Assembly (NCBI GenBank): GCA_035286465.1
Contig: DATEDF010000071.1
Span: forward strand, 38,252-102,251
Reading direction: 5' to 3'
Length of the DNA: 64,000 nucleotides
Source: Fen-1231 sp035286465
GTDB lineage: Bacteria > Gemmatimonadota > Gemmatimonadetes > Gemmatimonadales > Gemmatimonadaceae
This document shows, one piece after another, positions 33,950-44,535 of this stretch (position 1 is the first letter of the stretch; the number at the start of each line of letters is the position of its first letter). Below the pieces are notes generated by a model, which saw nothing but the letters and a program-made list of their open reading frames with translations, had not been told where the DNA came from and did not search any database. The position numbers and the translations under genes are program-made.

Positions 33950-35143
33950 CTACGCGGAGAGCGCCAGCTCGACTTTCCTCGCGATCTCCTCGCCGATGAC
34001 GAGACAGGCGGTCGCGGCCGGGCTCGGGGCGTTGAGGACGTGGAGCGCATCCTTCCGCTCCACGAAGAGGAAGTCCTCGACGAGGGTGCCGTCGGGGCGC
34101 ATGGCCTGCGCGCGGACGCCCGTGCCTCCGGGGAGGAGGTCGCCTTCGCGGAGCTCGGGGATGAGGCGCCGGAGCGAGCGTGTGAAAAGCGGCTTGCTGA
34201 GCGAGCGGGCAACCTCGAACCACGCCATCCGCGGGTAGCGGGCGAGGAAGCGCCAGAGGCCGGGAAAGGCGAGCGCTTCGATGGCGTCGCGCGCGCTCAC
34301 GGTCGTGCGGCGATACCCCTCGCGCGCGAGGGCGAGCACGGCGTTGGGGCCGCACTCGATGCCACCGCTGATCATTCGCGTGAAATGGAGGCCGAGGAAC
34401 GGGAAGGCGGGGTCCGGCACCGGATAGACGAGGTTGCGCACGAGGCCCGCGCGTTCGGGCCGCAGGACGTAGTACTCGCCGCGGAAGGGGACGACGCGGC
34501 AGGTCGGGCGCTCCCCCGCCATCGTGGCCACGCGGTCGGCGTGGAGTCCGGCGCAGTTCACGATGAAGCGGGCGGTGAGTCCCGAGCCGACGCGCCAGCC
34601 GGCCGGCGTGCGCGCGAGCGACCGGACCGCGGTGCTCGTTCGCACTTCGCCGCCGGCGTGCTCGATGAGCCGGCGGAGCGTGGACACGACCGCCGCGAAG
34701 TCCACGATCCCCTCCTCCGGGACGCACAGCGCCGCCACGCATCGCACGTGCGGTTCCACCGCCTGCGCGCGCTCCGGCGAGAGCAATTCGAGCCCGCGGA
34801 GCCCGTTCGCGGTCCCGCGCTCGTGCAGTGCGCGGAGCCGCGGAATCTCGTCGGGAGTCACCGCCACGACGAGGTTGCCGCAGATCTCGTGCGCTATGCC
34901 GTGCTCGTGGCAGAACGCCGTCATCGCGCGAATGCCGCTCACCGCGAGCCGCGCCTTCGCCGAGCCCGACGCGTAGTGCAGTCCCGCGTGCAGCACACCG
35001 GAGTTGTGCGTGCTCTGGTGCGCACCGGGAGCGGGCTCCTTCTCGAGGACGACGACGCGGAGCCGCGGATGGCACCGGAGCAACGCGTGCGCGGTGCCGA
35101 GGCCGACGAGCCCGCCGCCGATCACCGCGACGTCGTTTTGCAC
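33950..35143 (-). CDS. lhgO: L-2-hydroxyglutarate oxidase/dehydrogenase
   Basis: 397 aa FAD-dependent oxidoreductase of the DAO family. GGGLVG is at 9-14; HNSGVLHAGLHY and the C-terminal GTGVRAQAM are characteristic of LhgO/YgaF, which oxidises L-2-hydroxyglutarate to 2-oxoglutarate and passes electrons to the quinone pool. It starts with GTG at 35143. It is followed by a 106 nt gap before alaS and preceded by a short tandem repeat. Confidence 0.9.
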   Translation of the reverse strand: MQNDVAVIGGGLVGLGTAHALLRCHPRLRVVVLEKEPAPGAHQSTHNSGVLHAGLHYASGSAKARLAVSGIRAMTAFCHEHGIAHEICGNLVVAVTPDEIPRLRALHERGTANGLRGLELLSPERAQAVEPHVRCVAALCVPEEGIVDFAAVVSTLRRLIEHAGGEVRTSTAVRSLARTPAGWRVGSGLTARFIVNCAGLHADRVATMAGERPTCRVVPFRGEYYVLRPERAGLVRNLVYPVPDPAFPFLGLHFTRMISGGIECGPNAVLALAREGYRRTTVSARDAIEALAFPGLWRFLARYPRMAWFEVARSLSKPLFTRSLRRLIPELREGDLLPGGTGVRAQAMRPDGTLVEDFLFVERKDALHVLNAPSPAATACLVIGEEIARKVELALSA

Positions 35144-35160
35144 GACGAAAAGTTACACAC

Positions 35161-35196
35161 CCGACCGACGGCCCGACCGACGGCCCGACCGACGGC
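35161..35196. repeat. 12-nt tandem repeat
   Basis: Three exact copies of CCGACCGACGGC, partly continued at 35197-35211. They lie just upstream of lhgO in the gap to recX and may affect its promoter, though no hexamers are evident. Confidence 0.8.
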
Positions 35197-35246
35197 CGGA
35201 CACGGCCGGTCTCAGCGCGACGCGCCCGGGCGGGCCCGCCCCGCGC

Positions 35247-35735
35247 TCAACGCTCGCTCGCGGTCAGCTTCGCGACCGTTTCGCGCACGAGATCCTGCGC
35301 GTACCCGCGGCGCGTGAGAAAGCCGTACAGCCGGCGCCGCCGAACGTCGGGTGCGAGCGTCGCGAGCGCGCGCAGCTTCTTCGCGGCCGCGGCCTCGACC
35401 AGCGCCCGCTCGTCCACGTCCTCGTCGGCCATCACTTCCGCGATCGCGGCATCCACCTGCGCGCGGGCGACCCCGCGCCGCGCCAGCTCCGCCTGGATGC
35501 GGCGGCGGCTCATCCCTCGGCCGGTCGCCCGCGAGCGAGCAAAGGAGCGGGCGTACGCGGCATCGTCCAGCAATCCGACCGCCGTGAGCCGCTCGATGGT
35601 CCGCGCGACGTGCTCCGGTGAATGGTCGCGCTGCGCGAGCCAGCGCGTGAGCTCGGCGCTCGACCGCGCGCGCCGGGCGAGCGCGTCGAGCGCCTTCGCA
35701 TACGTCGCGCGCCACGCCGGCTCGTCAGCGCTCAT
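35247..35735 (-). CDS. recX: Regulatory protein RecX
   Basis: 162 aa, mainly three-helix RecX repeats (AYAKALDALARRARSSAELTRWL; LLDDAAYARSFARSRATGRGMSRRRIQAEL; RRLYGFLTRRGYAQDLVRETV). RecX binds and inhibits RecA filaments. It lies downstream of recA on the same strand but separated from it by about 317 nt of repeat sequence, so coexpression may depend on readthrough. Confidence 0.93.
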   Translation of the reverse strand: MSADEPAWRATYAKALDALARRARSSAELTRWLAQRDHSPEHVARTIERLTAVGLLDDAAYARSFARSRATGRGMSRRRIQAELARRGVARAQVDAAIAEVMADEDVDERALVEAAAAKKLRALATLAPDVRRRRLYGFLTRRGYAQDLVRETVAKLTASER

Positions 35736-35754
35736 CGGACGGTCAGCTCACGCA

Positions 35755-35835
35755 GGCCAGGAGAGAGATAGGGCAGGAAGGTAGGAGGGAGGGAAGGTAG
35801 GAGGGAGCGAGGGAGCGAGGGAGCGAGGGAATGAA
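35755..35835. repeat. purine-rich GGGAGCGA tandem tract
   Basis: Direct repeats of GGTAGGAGGGAGG and then GAGCGAGG (four copies) form a strand-biased purine run directly upstream of recX. It has potential for triplex or slipped structures. The 317 nt gap 35736-36052 holds this tract, unmarked sequence and then the CCCTTCGC repeat; no gene is seen. Confidence 0.7.
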
Positions 35836-35977
35836 CGAGCGCGGACAGCGAGGGAGCGCCCGGTGCCGCAGTGCGGGCCAGACGGAAAAAGGAACCGGGT
35901 GGAGAACCGGGATGGTTTGGAGGATTCCGGGCCTCCGCCACATCCAAGCTCATCCACCCGGCCCCAACAGACTACCC

Positions 35978-36052
35978 TTCGCGCTTCGCCTACCCTTCGC
36001 GCTTCGCCATTCGCTCTTCGCGCTTCACCACCCGCCTTACCCCTCACCCCCT

Positions 36053-36062
<10 letters not shown>
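35978..36062. repeat. CCCTTCGCGCTTCGCC repeat tract
   Basis: Repeats of CTTCGCGCTTCGCC with CCCTTCACC and CCCCTCACCCCC, closely like the tract inside the CCA/poly(A) polymerase gene. It runs into the recA stop region and encodes the final residues GEG of RecA. Confidence 0.75.
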
Positions 36063-37111
<1,049 letters not shown>

Positions 37112-37246
37112 CGGTGCCTCGAAGGGGACTGCCTGTGCGGGAGAGCCGGCTTTCAGGCGGCGCCCGTGGTGGGAAATCTACCTGCGGGAGGAAGGGGAGC
37201 TAATCCCGCCGGTAGGGCGGAAACCAGGTCGAATCGGATACCGAAC

Positions 37247-37274
37247 AAAATACGAAGCGTCTTCGAAAGTGCAA
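37247..37274 (-). promoter_or_regulatory. candidate recA promoter with palindromic operator
   Basis: On the minus strand TTGCAC (37274-37269) and TATTTT (37252-37247) are 16 nt apart. The spacer contains the perfect inverted repeat CGAAG-ACG-CTTCG (37265-37253), well placed for a repressor such as LexA. It does not match the gamma-proteobacterial or Bacillus SOS boxes. The gap 37112-37452 otherwise holds only the repeat at 37291-37408. Confidence 0.35.
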
Positions 37275-37290
37275 GCCAGAAACTCGTCGG

Positions 37291-37408
37291 CCGCAGAACA
37301 CGCAGAACACGGAGAAGGCGCATCACAAAGCTTTCGAAGCGTCGCTTTGCACACGAGCCGCAAGTCATTGGGAACAAAGGCCATCTGCGTGTTCTGTGTG
37401 CTCTGCGG
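37291..37408. repeat. CGCAGAACAC inverted repeat
   Basis: The arms 37291-37315 (CCGCAGAACACGCAGAACAC...) and 37384-37408 (...TGTTCTGTGTGCTCTGCGG) are reverse complements at 22 of 25 positions. The loop of about 68 nt contains TTTCGAAGCGTCGC. It sits between the recA promoter region and yraN and could end yraN transcripts or form a mobile palindrome. Confidence 0.75.
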
Positions 37409-37452
37409 TTGATTCGGCGGGCCGACCGCTGATCCGGCGGCCCGGACCAGGG

Positions 37453-37818
37453 TTAGTTCATTTGAAAGGCGCCGGGGACGTGCCGGATGAAGACCCGCTT
37501 GTCACGGATCAGCACGCCGAAGACATCGAACCGGTAGGTCTCCCCGGAACGCCCGTGTCGGTCAATCCACGACTGCGCGGACTTGGTCAGCTCCCGCTGC
37601 TTCCGGCGGTGGACGGCCTCGACGGGGTCGCCGAACTCCTCGCCCGAGCGGGCCTTGACCTCGACGAAGGCGACCGTTCCGTCGCGCTCGGCGACGACGT
37701 CAATGTCGCGGCGGCCGTTGCGGAAGCGACGGGCGAGGATCTTCCAGCCCGTGCGCTCGAGCCAGCGGGCGGCGATGCGCTCGCCCAGCTCGCCGAATTG
37801 GTTGGTGAGTTTCGTCAT
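37453..37818 (-). CDS. yraN: YraN/UPF0102 nuclease-fold protein
   Basis: 121 aa from ATG 37818 (a TTG at 37827 is also open). It has the restriction-endonuclease-like fold core of the family: GELGERIAARWLERTGWKIL, then GRRDIDVVAERDGTVAFVEVKAR, which supplies the D-ExK metal site. The biological role is unsettled (possibly DNA repair or uptake). It sits between two palindromic repeats. Confidence 0.9.
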   Translation of the reverse strand: MTKLTNQFGELGERIAARWLERTGWKILARRFRNGRRDIDVVAERDGTVAFVEVKARSGEEFGDPVEAVHRRKQRELTKSAQSWIDRHGRSGETYRFDVFGVLIRDKRVFIRHVPGAFQMN

Positions 37819-37892
37819 GGGCGCCAAAGTAGGGCGCCACTTTCAGAAATGTGTCACCAATCCAGTGCGGGGTGGAGCGGAAAAGCGCGGGG

Positions 37893-38078
37893 ATGGGACG
37901 GGTGCGGGGGGAGGGGCTCGGTGTTGGGTGAAGGGTGCAGGTGCTGGGTGCTGGGGCTCGGTGAGGGGGGCGGCGTCCGGGACTCGGGGTGGGGTGCCCT
38001 ACGCCCCGCACGCCGCAGGAGCGCCCCCAGCACGCAGCACCTGCACCCCGCACCCAGAACGAGCCCTGTACCCTCCGT
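37893..38078. repeat. palindromic repeat, TGCTGGGGCTC family, copy B
   Basis: The left arm holds GGTGCAGGTGCTGGG and TGCTGGGGCTCGGTGA (37949-37964); the right arm holds CAGCACGCAGCACCTG (38028-38043) and CACCCCGCACC. The loop of about 60 nt has no reading frame of note. It fills the 281 nt gap between yraN and ftsK; nothing else is seen there. Confidence 0.8.
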
Positions 38079-38099
38079 TCCCCTTCCCACGCCCCGCCG

Positions 38100-40616
<2,517 letters not shown>

Positions 40617-40681
40617 CGGCCAGGAGGAGATGGAGACAGGAATGCCGATGCTTTGACTCTTATGAGAGGGCGGCGGTCACG

Positions 40682-40764
40682 GGTGAGGGGCTGGTGCGGG
40701 GGAATGGGTGCAGGTGAAGGGTGCTGGGGCTCGGTGAAGGGGGACGGGTTCGCGGAGTGGGGGG
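40682..40764. repeat. left arm, TGCTGGGGCTC family, copy C
   Basis: It contains GGTGCGGGG, GGTGCAGGTGAAGG and TGCTGGGGCTCGGTGAAGGG (from 40722). It pairs with the right arm 41281-41378 across the four-helix-bundle gene. Confidence 0.8.
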
Positions 40765-40822
40765 ATGCGCGGCGCGTGCGAATGGTGATGGCAAACGTGG
40801 GGCGAGCAGCTACACTGGGCGC

Positions 40823-41257
40823 ATGGACGAAAAGACCGATGCAGCGCTCGCGGAGTGGGAGCGGAAACAGGCGGCGTGCGAGCGGGGGGATCCGCTGTGG
40901 GGGCTGGTGGCGTACCGCCTGTCGCGCCTGGCGCTCGATCGCGCTCGTGAGGACCTCAGGGCGGCCCCGGCGCGCGCACCGAAGCAGGCGCGCGATCAGC
41001 TGCTGAGCGCCGTCGCCTCTGTCAGCTCGAACATCGCAGAGGGCTACAGCCGGCCGACGGGTCCGGACCGCGCCCGCTTCTTCGCCTACTCACTCGGCTC
41101 TGTTCGTGAAGCCATCGTGTGGTACTCGTCGCTCAGCGATGCGCTGGGCGAGACCACGGTGCTCGATCGCATCGAGCTGCTCTCCCGCCTGCGCAAGATC
41201 ACCCTCGGCATGCTCAAGGCCACGCATCGTTCCAGCGGCCGCTTGTTCACGCCCTGA
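40823..41257 (+). CDS. S23/four-helix-bundle protein (23S rRNA intervening-sequence family)
   Basis: 144 aa. The core SNIAEGYSRPTGPDRARFFAYSLGSVREAI is the hallmark of the four-helix-bundle family first seen as the reading frame of 23S rRNA intervening sequences and related to Avd of diversity-generating retroelements. There is no catalytic motif; members are basic pentameric helical bundles that may bind nucleic acid. This copy has an N-terminal extension of about 20 residues (MDEKTDAALAEWERKQAACE). It lies alone on the plus strand between ftsK and accC, enclosed by inverted-repeat arms. No reverse transcriptase or variable repeat is seen. Confidence 0.88.
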   Translation: MDEKTDAALAEWERKQAACERGDPLWGLVAYRLSRLALDRAREDLRAAPARAPKQARDQLLSAVASVSSNIAEGYSRPTGPDRARFFAYSLGSVREAIVWYSSLSDALGETTVLDRIELLSRLRKITLGMLKATHRSSGRLFTP

Positions 41258-41280
41258 GCTCCGGTCCCGCTGCGGCTCGC

Positions 41281-41378
41281 CCCCTCCCCGATCCCATTCC
41301 CCTTCACCGAGCCCCAGCACGCAGCACGCAGCACGCAGCACCTGTACCCCTCACCCCGCACCATCCCCTCCCCCGCCC
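41281..41378. repeat. right arm, TGCTGGGGCTC family, copy C
   Basis: The C-rich arm holds CCTTCACCGAGCCCCAGCAC (ends 41320), three GCAGCAC units, CAGCACGCAGCACCTG (41329-41344) and CCCCTCACCCCGCACC. It lies just beyond the end of accC, so its RNA could also fold as a terminator of the S23 gene. Confidence 0.8.
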
Positions 41379-41389
41379 CCGCCCCGCCG

Positions 41390-42748
41390 TCACCCCGGTT
41401 CCTTGAGAAGGTACGCCCCCTCCTGCTCCAGGAACTTCGTGTGCACCTTCCCCGCCACGAACTGCTCGTCGAGCATCACCCGGCCGAGGAACCCGATCGT
41501 CGTCGCCACGCCCTCGACGACGAAGGTGTCGAGCGCGAGGCGCATCTTCGCGATCGCCTCCTCGCGGTCACGGCCGTGGACGATGAGCTTCGCGATCATC
41601 GAATCGTAGAACGGCGGCACGACGTAGCCCGCGTAGGCGTGCGTATCCACGCGCACGCCGTTGCCGCCGGGCGGATGGAAGACGTCGATCTTTCCCGGAG
41701 AGGGCTGGAAGCCGCGGGACGGGTCCTCCGCGTTGATGCGGCACTCGATCGCGTGGCCGCGGAGCGGCGGCGTTTCCTTCTGCAGCATCTCGAGCCCCGC
41801 GGCGACGCGAATCTGCTCCTTCACGAGATCCACGCCCGTGAGCATCTCCGTCACCGGGTGCTCCACCTGGATGCGCGTGTTCATCTCCATGAAGTAGAAG
41901 GCGCCGTCCTCGTCGAGGAGCATCTCGACCGTGCCGGCGCCGACGTAGTTGATGGCCTTGGCGCCCGCGACCGCCGCTTCGCCCATCCGCTCGCGCAGCG
42001 CGGGGGTCAGGGCGGGGCTCGGCGCCTCCTCGATGAGCTTCTGGTGGCGGCGCTGCACGGAGCAGTCGCGCTCGCCGAGGTGGATGACGTTCCCGTGCGT
42101 GTCGCCGAGCACCTGGAACTCGACGTGGCGGGGACGATCGAGGTACTTCTCGACGTAGACCTCGCCGTTGCCGAACGCCGAGAGCGCCTCGGAGCGGGCG
42201 AGCTGGAAGCTGCGCGCGAAGTCGTCGGCGTCGCGCGCGACGCGCATGCCCTTGCCGCCGCCACCCGCGGCCGCCTTGATGATGACGGGGAAGCCGATCG
42301 TCCCGGCCGCCGCGCACGCCTCGTCCACGTCCTCCACGGGACCCGGCGTGCCGGGGATCACGGGGACGCCGGTCGCGGCCATCGTCTTGCGCGCGACCGC
42401 CTTGTCGCCCATCAGCCGGATCTGCTCCGGCGTCGGGCCGATGAACGCGATCTTCGACGCGGCGCACGTCTCGGCGAACTCGGCGTTCTCGGCGAGGAAG
42501 CCGTAGCCGGGATGGATGGCATCAGCGCCGGTGATCTCGGCGGCGGCGATGATGCGCGGGATCTTGAGGTAGCTGTCGCGGGCGGGCGGCGGGCCCAGGC
42601 AGACGTCGTCGTCGGCGAAGCGCACGTGCAGCGACTCGCGGTCGGCCTCGCTGTACACGGCCACGGTCGCGATGCCCAGCTCGCGCGCGGCGCGCACGAT
42701 GCGCAGCGCGATCTCGCCGCGATTGGCGATGAGAATCTTCTTGAACAA
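41390..42748 (-). CDS. accC: Acetyl-CoA carboxylase biotin carboxylase subunit
   Basis: 452 aa ATP-grasp enzyme. The canonical N-terminus FKKILIANRGEIALRIVRA fixes the start at TTG 42748, a rare start codon. GGGGKGMR is the ATP-binding glycine loop; MEMNTRIQVEHPVTEMLTG carries the catalytic region. It carboxylates biotin on AccB for malonyl-CoA synthesis. It begins one codon after, and in the same frame as, the pilT TAG stop, so its translation is probably coupled to pilT. Confidence 0.96.
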   Translation of the reverse strand: MFKKILIANRGEIALRIVRAARELGIATVAVYSEADRESLHVRFADDDVCLGPPPARDSYLKIPRIIAAAEITGADAIHPGYGFLAENAEFAETCAASKIAFIGPTPEQIRLMGDKAVARKTMAATGVPVIPGTPGPVEDVDEACAAAGTIGFPVIIKAAAGGGGKGMRVARDADDFARSFQLARSEALSAFGNGEVYVEKYLDRPRHVEFQVLGDTHGNVIHLGERDCSVQRRHQKLIEEAPSPALTPALRERMGEAAVAGAKAINYVGAGTVEMLLDEDGAFYFMEMNTRIQVEHPVTEMLTGVDLVKEQIRVAAGLEMLQKETPPLRGHAIECRINAEDPSRGFQPSPGKIDVFHPPGGNGVRVDTHAYAGYVVPPFYDSMIAKLIVHGRDREEAIAKMRLALDTFVVEGVATTIGFLGRVMLDEQFVAGKVHTKFLEQEGAYLLKEPG

Positions 42749-42751
42749 CGA

Positions 42752-43960
42752 CTAGCTCACATCGTGCTGCAATCCGCCGAACGTCGTGTCGCTCGCGCCC
42801 GCGATCCCCTGCACGTGCAGCGCGAACTCGCTCGGGCTCGTGGCGTAGAAGAGCGCGCTCTCGTACGAGACCACGCCCTTCGAGTACCAGTTCATCAGCG
42901 ACTGGTCGAAGCTCTGCATCCCGTACTGCACCGTGCCCTCTTTGATGAGATCGGGGATGCTGAGCGACCTCGTCATGTCGCGGATGTTGTCGCGCACAGC
43001 GGCGGTGTTGATCAGCACCTCGGTCGCCGGAACGCGCCCGGCGCGGTCGGCGCGCGGCACGAGTCGCAGCGAGATCACCGCCTGCAGCGCGCTCGAGAGC
43101 GCGAAGCGCACGTCGGCCTGCTGATGCGGCGGATAGAACGAGAGGACGCGGTTGATCGTGTTCGTCGCGTCGGTGGTGTGCAGCGTGGAAAAGACGAGGT
43201 GCCCCGTGTCGGCCGCCTTGAGCCCGATCTCGAGCGTCTCGAGGTCGCGCACTTCGCCGATGAGCACGATGTCCGGGTCCTGCCGGAGCACGCGGCGCAG
43301 CGCCTGCCCGAAGGAGCCCGTGTCCGTGCCGATTTCGCGCTGATTGATGTTGCAGTTGATGTCGCGATGGAGGAACTCGATCGGGTCCTCGATCGTGATG
43401 ATGTTCGCGTGCCGGTTCTCGTTGATGTGCTGGATCATCGAGGCCAGCGCGGTGGACTTGCCCGATCCGGTGATGCCGGTGACGAGCACCAGCCCGCGCG
43501 GCTTCAGCGCGATCTCCTCGAGCACCGGCGGCAGGTTCAGCTCCTTGATCGAGAGCGCCTGGAACGCGATCGCGCGGAACGCGTACGCGATGGAGCCGCG
43601 TTGCTGATACATGTTCACGCGGAAGCGCCCGATCCCCGGCACGCCGATGGCGAAGTCGGCCTCCTTCTCCGTCTCGAACTCGCGGCGCTGCTTGGGTGGG
43701 AGGATCTGCTCGCCCACCGAGCGGAGGTCCTCGGGCTTCATCGCCGGCAGTTCGAGCGGCCGCAGGTCGCCGTCCACGCGCAGCGTGGGGGGGCGCCCGA
43801 CCTTGAGGTGCAGGTCCGACGCGTTCTGCTGGACCATCGCCTGCAGGATGGCCTTGTAGTTGTAGGCGGGTCCCGGCGGCGCGCCGGGCCCGGCGGCGCC
43901 CGTCGCCGAGGCGACCTGCGACGCTCGCGGAGGAGGAGGAGGAGGAGGAGACTCAGCCAT
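42752..43960 (-). CDS. pilT: Type IV pilus retraction ATPase PilT
   Basis: 402 aa. The N-terminal PAS-like domain (MVQQNASDLHLKVGRPP) leads into a secretion ATPase with Walker A GITGSGKST at 162-170, Asp box (ITIEDPIEFLH), Walker B VLIGEVRDLET and His box STLHTTDATNTI. It depolymerises type IV pili. It has an unusual N-terminal extension with seven consecutive prolines (residues 5-11) and Gly/Ala/Pro-rich linker. ATG 43960 overlaps the accB stop by 8 nt. No other pilus genes are nearby; it is inserted between accB and accC. Confidence 0.94.
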   Translation of the reverse strand: MAESPPPPPPPRASQVASATGAAGPGAPPGPAYNYKAILQAMVQQNASDLHLKVGRPPTLRVDGDLRPLELPAMKPEDLRSVGEQILPPKQRREFETEKEADFAIGVPGIGRFRVNMYQQRGSIAYAFRAIAFQALSIKELNLPPVLEEIALKPRGLVLVTGITGSGKSTALASMIQHINENRHANIITIEDPIEFLHRDINCNINQREIGTDTGSFGQALRRVLRQDPDIVLIGEVRDLETLEIGLKAADTGHLVFSTLHTTDATNTINRVLSFYPPHQQADVRFALSSALQAVISLRLVPRADRAGRVPATEVLINTAAVRDNIRDMTRSLSIPDLIKEGTVQYGMQSFDQSLMNWYSKGVVSYESALFYATSPSEFALHVQGIAGASDTTFGGLQHDVS

Positions 43961-44450
43961 TGGGATCAATCCTGAAAAGCACCTGACCGTACTCTACCGG
44001 ATGCGCGTCCTGAACGCCGACTTCCTTCACGACGCCCGCGAACTCGGACTCGATCTCGTTCATGATCTTCATTGCCTCGATGATGCAGAGAATCTGCCCC
44101 TTCCGGATCTTCGAGCCGACCGAGACGTAGGGCTTGGCTCCCGGCTCGGGGGCTCCGTAGAAGGTGCCGACCATCGGGGACTTGACCTCGAGGTACTGCG
44201 GCCTGGACGCTTCGGCCTTCGCGGCGAGGTCCGCGTCGCTCACCGCCGGGATGCCGGCCGCCGGAGTGGCACGGGCATCCGGGACGGCTCCAGGCATCGC
44301 CTGCAGCGCCGCGGCGGACGCCGCGCCGCGCTGTGCCGGCGTCTTGTTGATGCGGATCTTCATCCCCTTGTCGGAGGAGATCTCGATGGAGTCCACGCTC
44401 GACTGATCGAGGAGTTCCACCAGCTTCTTGACGTAGCGAAGGTCAATCAT
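43953..44450 (-). CDS. accB: Biotin carboxyl carrier protein of acetyl-CoA carboxylase
   Basis: 165 aa. An N-terminal helical region (LRYVKKLVELLDQSSVDSIEIS), a Pro/Ala-rich swinging linker, and a C-terminal biotinyl domain with EAMKIMNE, where K128 is the biotin site. The usual motif has Met where this has Ile after the lysine. It hands carboxybiotin to the transferase. It is the first of an accB-pilT-accC run, 85 nt after the proline peptidase gene. Confidence 0.95.
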   Translation of the reverse strand: MIDLRYVKKLVELLDQSSVDSIEISSDKGMKIRINKTPAQRGAASAAALQAMPGAVPDARATPAAGIPAVSDADLAAKAEASRPQYLEVKSPMVGTFYGAPEPGAKPYVSVGSKIRKGQILCIIEAMKIMNEIESEFAGVVKEVGVQDAHPVEYGQVLFRIDPNG

Positions 44451-44535
44451 CGGCGGACGAAGGGGAGCCAGAAGGGGGAAGGGGGAGAGGTGAGGGCCTC
44501 ACCGTGGTCCGCCTCCCTCCTCACGACGATGCGGC

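Larger units (their letters stand above)
40682..41378. mobile_element. IVS-like composite element: inverted arms enclosing an S23-family gene
   Basis: The left arm (40682-40764) and right arm (about 41281-41378) are imperfect reverse complements over some 80 nt, with 22 identical positions in a row (40721-40742 against 41299-41320). Only the gene at 40823-41257 lies between them. The arms match the short palindromes at 16084-16301 and 37893-38078. The right arm also has tandem GCAGCAC units. The layout mirrors 23S rRNA intervening sequences, where an S23-type reading frame sits in the loop of a long stem, but no rRNA is here. Mobility is inference. Confidence 0.5.

Noticed and set aside
40682..41378. 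A classical 23S rRNA intervening sequence or a diversity-generating retroelement
   Set aside because: No rRNA sequence surrounds the S23-type gene, and there is no reverse transcriptase or template/variable repeat in the window; only the IVS-like layout remains.
41441..43975. Plus-strand open frame of about 840 codons over accC and pilT
   Set aside because: It spans two conserved genes on the opposite strand and shows no domain of its own.
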